8,818 bases of DNA, taken from assembly GCA_946481495.1 (NCBI GenBank), contig CAMLNW010000105.1, positions 1 to 8,818 on the forward strand. Direction: 5' to 3'. Numbering within the stretch: the stretch's first letter is position 1; the number at the start of each line of letters is the position of its first letter. The notes under the pieces were generated by a model. It did not search any database and was not told the DNA's origin. It was given only the letters and a program-made list of their open reading frames with translations. Source of the DNA: an uncultured Actinomycetes bacterium (GTDB lineage: Bacteria; Actinomycetota; Thermoleophilia; Solirubrobacterales; Thermoleophilaceae). The position numbers and the translations under genes are program-made. Positions 6,611 through 8,818 of the stretch are shown piece by piece.

Positions 6611-7465
6611 CTACTGCTCGCCGCGGGAGCGCTTGGCGAGCTCGACGGTGGCGGCGCGCAGGCCGTCAGGGGCGGTCGCCGGCTCGGCAAATCCCACTCG
6701 TGCGAGCGCACGCCCGCGCGGGGTATGGACGTCGAGATCGAGTCCGTAGCGGTCGGCGCGCAGACAGGTAGCGGCGGTCGCGTCGGTGTGGCCGGCGATC
6801 GCCCGCGCCATGTCGAGCAGGTTGTGCGCGTGATCCTCGTTGAGGTGGCGGACCGCGAAGGCGGCCTGCGGCGCGACAGGGTCGGGCTCGGCAGCGATGT
6901 AGCGCTCGAGGTCGGTGCTCGCCATCCGGCCGAAGCCACCTACCCAGCGAACCTGCTCGATCCGCAGCACCCAGAACGTGAAGTCGTCCCAGTCGCTGAA
7001 CGACTCACCCGAGCTGACCGCGGCGTGGTACGCCGTGCGGGCCGCCTCGAGCTCGTCGCCGACCGGCTGATCAACGCGCCCGGCGAGCGTGACACGTCCG
7101 ATGTCGGATGGGTCCTCCCCATCCGGGACCGGTGCCGAGACGGCAAGGCTGGCGCGCTGATCGTCGGCGAGGTTGCGGCCGTGCAGCGCGAGCCGCGACA
7201 CACAGAGAACGGGCGAGCCGTCGTCGAGCTGGCCGTAGGTGACGACCGAGGCCCACGGGTCGCCGGTCGAGGTGAGCGAAGCGAGCGTGCCGACGATCGA
7301 ACCCGCGACGATCGTGCGCGCCTCCTCGGCTGCACTCGGCCGGCGGGCGGCGTCGACCTCGACGAGCGGGTCGAGCGGCATCGGGAAGTCGATCGCCGCG
7401 GCGTCGTCGATCACGGCATGGGGGTTCTTGGTGGGCAGCTTGGCGCCCGTCGCAGCGTCGGCCAT
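6611..7465 (-). CDS. HugZ-like split-barrel protein with DUF2470 domain
   Basis: The product (284 residues from ATG 7465) combines a pyridoxamine 5'-phosphate oxidase-like FMN-binding split barrel with a C-terminal DUF2470 domain. The barrel covers about residues 45-190 (ARTIVAGSIVGTLASLTSTG, then the WASVVTYGQLDDGSPVLCVS strands). The DUF2470 domain is marked by FAVRHLNEDHAHNLLDMAR. This architecture is that of HugZ/HutZ-type proteins, which bind or degrade heme to release iron in the cytosol; activity here is inferred, not shown. A longer frame opens at TTG 7498, but that start would sit directly on a palindrome and adds an unremarkable segment. ATG 7465 has no Shine-Dalgarno site but a TATCAA element 8 nt upstream, suggesting a leaderless message. 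The iron-box-like palindrome at 7499-7517 fits iron-dependent control. The gene is not part of the dnaX function; adjacency is probably positional. Confidence 0.85.
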   Translation of the reverse strand: MADAATGAKLPTKNPHAVIDDAAAIDFPMPLDPLVEVDAARRPSAAEEARTIVAGSIVGTLASLTSTGDPWASVVTYGQLDDGSPVLCVSRLALHGRNLADDQRASLAVSAPVPDGEDPSDIGRVTLAGRVDQPVGDELEAARTAYHAAVSSGESFSDWDDFTFWVLRIEQVRWVGGFGRMASTDLERYIAAEPDPVAPQAAFAVRHLNEDHAHNLLDMARAIAGHTDATAATCLRADRYGLDLDVHTPRGRALARVGFAEPATAPDGLRAATVELAKRSRGEQ

Positions 7466-7473
7466 GGCCGGGA

Positions 7474-7479
7474 TTGATA
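7474..7479 (-). promoter_or_regulatory. Candidate -10 element for the HugZ-like gene
   Basis: The minus strand reads TATCAA, followed by T, with 8 nt between the hexamer and the ATG at 7465. The last position departs from the preferred T, so the match is moderate. Transcription would start at or next to the ATG, giving a leaderless mRNA, and the iron-box-like palindrome would then cover the -35 region. Confidence 0.35.
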
Positions 7480-7498
7480 CCAAAGTCAGGCCCACCAA

Positions 7499-7517
7499 TT
7501 AGGTGTGCCTAACTTCT
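7499..7517. promoter_or_regulatory. Iron-box-like palindrome (DtxR/IdeR/DmdR type)
   Basis: TTAGG-TGTG-CCTAA (7499-7512) is a perfect 5-bp inverted repeat. Taken as a 19-mer (7499-7517) it matches the recalled actinobacterial iron-box consensus TWAGGTWAGSCTWACCTWA at 14 of 19 positions. It sits 34 bp or more upstream of the HugZ-like ATG, where a repressor would block the -35 region. A heme/iron-type gene downstream makes an iron-responsive operator plausible. One arm of the full consensus (positions 15-19) is poorly matched, so binding is not certain. Confidence 0.5.
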
Positions 7518-7541
7518 GCTATTGGCGCCAGGGCGCAAAGT

Positions 7542-7815
7542 GGACCGTGCACCTGCCGTCGAAAACGGTCCTTCGGGCGTGCCCGCCAGTCGTCGGCTCC
7601 GGCCAGGTTGGTCCGCGACGCATGAGCGGCTCCGCTTAAGGCTGCTTCCTTCCGGACCTGACCTGGTTCGCGATCGCTCACCGCACGGGACCCGGCCATC
7701 GACGCCTTCAACTGGCGTACTGACCCCAAAGGCCGAGCCCTCGAACAGGGATTCGGCCCCGCTAGAGCGGATTGCGGGTGACAAGGCACCGCTACCTCCC
7801 CGCCTAGCACGGTCC
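7542..7815 (-). ncRNA. ffs: Large bacterial signal recognition particle RNA
   Basis: The RNA of the SRP, which with Ffh targets membrane and secreted proteins co-translationally. The apical S-domain signature lies at 7640-7663 (minus strand GGTCAGGTCCGGAAGGAAGC, then AGCC), with its GGAA tetraloop and Ffh-binding internal loops. Beyond the small 4.5S form, the transcript carries an Alu domain: adjacent hairpins at 7774-7792 and 7759-7770 (CCGC-TCTA-GCGG). Long helix-5 pairings are visible: CGCCAGT 7584-7590 with ACTGGCG 7711-7717, and 7570-7577 with 7725-7732 with one G-U pair. The two ends form a perfect 9-bp closing helix, GGACCGTGC (7815 to 7807) with GCACGGTCC (7550 to 7542), which sets the boundaries at about 274 nt. 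A TAGGAT -10 element lies 7 nt upstream of 7815, agreeing with that 5' end. Location just upstream of the dnaX region is common for this RNA. Confidence 0.93.
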
Positions 7816-7822
7816 GCGAGCG

Positions 7823-7828
7823 ATCCTA
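7823..7828 (-). promoter_or_regulatory. -10 element of the SRP RNA promoter
   Basis: The minus strand reads TAGGAT, with 7 nt between it and G7815, the first base of the SRP RNA's closing helix. The independent agreement of promoter spacing and RNA structure supports the start site. The corresponding -35 region (about 7845-7852) falls inside the hairpin that ends the RTX gene and does not resemble TTGACA. Confidence 0.6.
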
Positions 7829-7839
7829 GCTGGGCAGCG

Positions 7840-7867
7840 CCCGGGGCGGCACGGTGGCCGCCCCGGG
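7840..7867 (-). terminator. Strong hairpin after the RTX repeat gene
   Basis: An 11-bp perfect inverted repeat (arms 7840-7850 and 7857-7867, CCCGGGGCGGC and its complement) encloses a 6-nt loop. It lies 18 nt beyond the RTX stop codon on the minus strand. No T-tract follows, but the stem is very stable and its position between a protein gene and an RNA promoter fits an intrinsic terminator. The symmetrical stem would form on either strand. Confidence 0.7.
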
Positions 7868-7885
7868 ACTGCGGGTAGTGCGGGG

Positions 7886-8818
7886 CTAGCTGCGGCGCTC
7901 GACGCCGCGGACGCGGTCGGCCCGCCGCGCGGAGCGCTTCGACGACGCCGCCGCGCTGTCGACGCTCGCCCGGTCGCGGCCGGGGCCGCCGACGACGCTG
8001 TCGCGGACACCGTCCTTGGCGTAGAGGCGATCGCTGCCGAGGCGACCGCTGAGCCGGTCGGCTCCGCCACCGCCACGCAGCACGTCGTGGCCGGCGCCGC
8101 CGCCGAGACCGTCACGACCGGCGCCACCACTGAGGCGGTCGTTGCCGCGCAGCCCGAGCAGCAGATCGCCGCCGCCGGCGCCACCAAGCCGGTCGGCACC
8201 ATCGGCGCCGTCGACCAGGTCGCGACCACCGCCACCGACCACGACGTCGTTGCCGCCGAGGCCGCAGATGACGTCGTTGCCGCGGGAACCGAGGATCCGG
8301 TCGTTGCCGGCGGTGCCGATGACCGTGCACTCGGCCAGCGGTACCAGCGAGCCGCCCGGGCCCTTGCCGACGTCGGCGTTGATCCCGTACCGCTCGATCA
8401 GCCGCGTGATCTCACTGATCGTGAGCGAGCGCTTGACGATCGTCACCCCGGGAGTGCCGATCGGGAACGGCCCACCGGTCTCCGGCTTGTCGCCGGCCGT
8501 CTGGACCGTGAGCGCGACATTGTCGAAGCGCGTGTTCGTATCGCCGCTGATCAGCCCGAGGCCGATCGTCGACGCCGTCTCGCTGCGGATCGCGATCCGA
8601 TAGCTGTGGCCAGGAACGACCTGCACACCCTGCCCGCGCGTCTCGAACTCCACGTCCTCGGGGTCGAGCGTCTCGGTCAGCACGTCGGCGCTGGTACCGG
8701 CCGTGGTGTCCTGCAGCGCCACCGTGTACGTGCTGGTCAGGCCGACGTTGAGCAGGGGACCGCCCGCGCCGAACGCGCGGCTGTCGCCCAGCACCGAGAC
8801 GAGCCGCGACTGGTCGCC
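7886..8818 (-). CDS. RTX (hemolysin-type calcium-binding repeat) protein, 3' part
   Basis: The frame is open to the right edge, with eight more codons before the GTG at 8794, so the 5' end most likely lies outside the window and the visible part is the C-terminal 310 residues. The first 100 or so visible residues look like a beta-sandwich ending in NTRFDNVALTVQ, as in adhesin or carbohydrate-binding domains; I cannot name the family. A roughly 50-residue linker follows, including an ISEITRLIERYGINADVG segment. Then come 13 nonapeptide units of the GGxGxDxxx type, which bind calcium in a beta-roll, and a basic tail (KRSARRADRVRGVERRS). Such proteins are normally secreted or surface-attached and fold on meeting extracellular calcium; location and partners here are inferred because the N-terminus is missing. 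A strong hairpin terminator follows the TAG stop. The gene is unrelated to its SRP and replication neighbours. Confidence 0.85.
   Translation of the reverse strand, partial: GDQSRLVSVLGDSRAFGAGGPLLNVGLTSTYTVALQDTTAGTSADVLTETLDPEDVEFETRGQGVQVVPGHSYRIAIRSETASTIGLGLISGDTNTRFDNVALTVQTAGDKPETGGPFPIGTPGVTIVKRSLTISEITRLIERYGINADVGKGPGGSLVPLAECTVIGTAGNDRILGSRGNDVICGLGGNDVVVGGGGRDLVDGADGADRLGGAGGGDLLLGLRGNDRLSGGAGRDGLGGGAGHDVLRGGGGADRLSGRLGSDRLYAKDGVRDSVVGGPGRDRASVDSAAASSKRSARRADRVRGVERRS
7964..8317 (-). repeat. Array of 13 RTX nonapeptide coding units
   Basis: Translating the minus strand gives 118 residues of consecutive units such as GTAGNDRIL, GSRGNDVIC, GLGGNDVVV, GGAGHDVLR and GRLGSDRLY. All units are nine residues except the twelfth (AKDGVRDSVV), which has ten and lacks the leading GG. 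The conserved Asp at position 6 of each nine-residue unit is the usual calcium ligand. Units differ at many positions, so this is an old array and not a recent DNA-level expansion. Confidence 0.85.

Noticed and set aside
5456..7477. 673-codon plus-strand open frame running opposite dnaX and the HugZ-like gene
   Set aside because: Composition is biased to Arg, Val, Gly and Asp with no domain, as expected of an antisense shadow in GC-rich coding DNA; the minus strand carries two clear genes here.
7499..7810. Short protein frames across the SRP RNA gene on both strands
   Set aside because: The region folds as an SRP RNA with conserved motif and matching ends; the frames have no recognisable product.

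Overview
The window is a high-GC, tightly packed bacterial chromosome segment. Gene order and protein sequences suggest an actinobacterium, most likely a deep-branching lineage such as Thermoleophilia/Solirubrobacterales. That placement is inferred from the cluster order (SRP RNA, dnaX, ybaB, recR, then aspartokinase and asd), the C. glutamicum-like aspartokinase, the long SRP RNA and the lack of Shine-Dalgarno sites at several starts; no search was run.

Layout, left to right. Positions 1-322 hold no convincing gene, only a terminator-like hairpin beyond asd and an AT-rich inverted repeat. The minus-strand pair lysC (aspartate kinase, 1336-2652) and asd (aspartate-semialdehyde dehydrogenase, 323-1333) forms a two-gene operon for the first two steps of the aspartate family pathway (lysine, DAP, threonine, methionine). 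Divergent from lysC, with only 26 bp between the starts, lies a plus-strand membrane-anchored GH3-like protein (2679-3902) whose acid/base histidine is missing. It converges with recR, leaving 3 bp between the stops. The minus-strand run dnaX (4856-6565), ybaB (4509-4853) and recR (3906-4505) is the classic replication/repair operon, with 2-3 bp gaps. Upstream of dnaX is a separate minus-strand gene for a HugZ-like split-barrel/DUF2470 protein (6611-7465). It is preceded by a palindrome resembling a DtxR/IdeR/DmdR iron box. Next comes a large, Alu-domain-containing SRP RNA gene (minus, about 7542-7815) whose 5' and 3' ends form a perfect 9-bp helix. A strong hairpin terminator separates it from the 3' part of an RTX (GGxGxDxxx) calcium-binding repeat protein (7886 to the right edge, 5' end outside the window).

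Most of the window is conserved housekeeping DNA. I do not see a defence system, mobile element, CRISPR array or biosynthetic cluster. The points worth following are the large SRP RNA and its promoter, the candidate iron operator at the HugZ-like gene, the recurrent TAnnnT-like -10 hexamers 8-9 nt before start codons (leaderless transcription), the altered GH3 active site, and the DnaX that lacks the usual zinc-binding cysteines.
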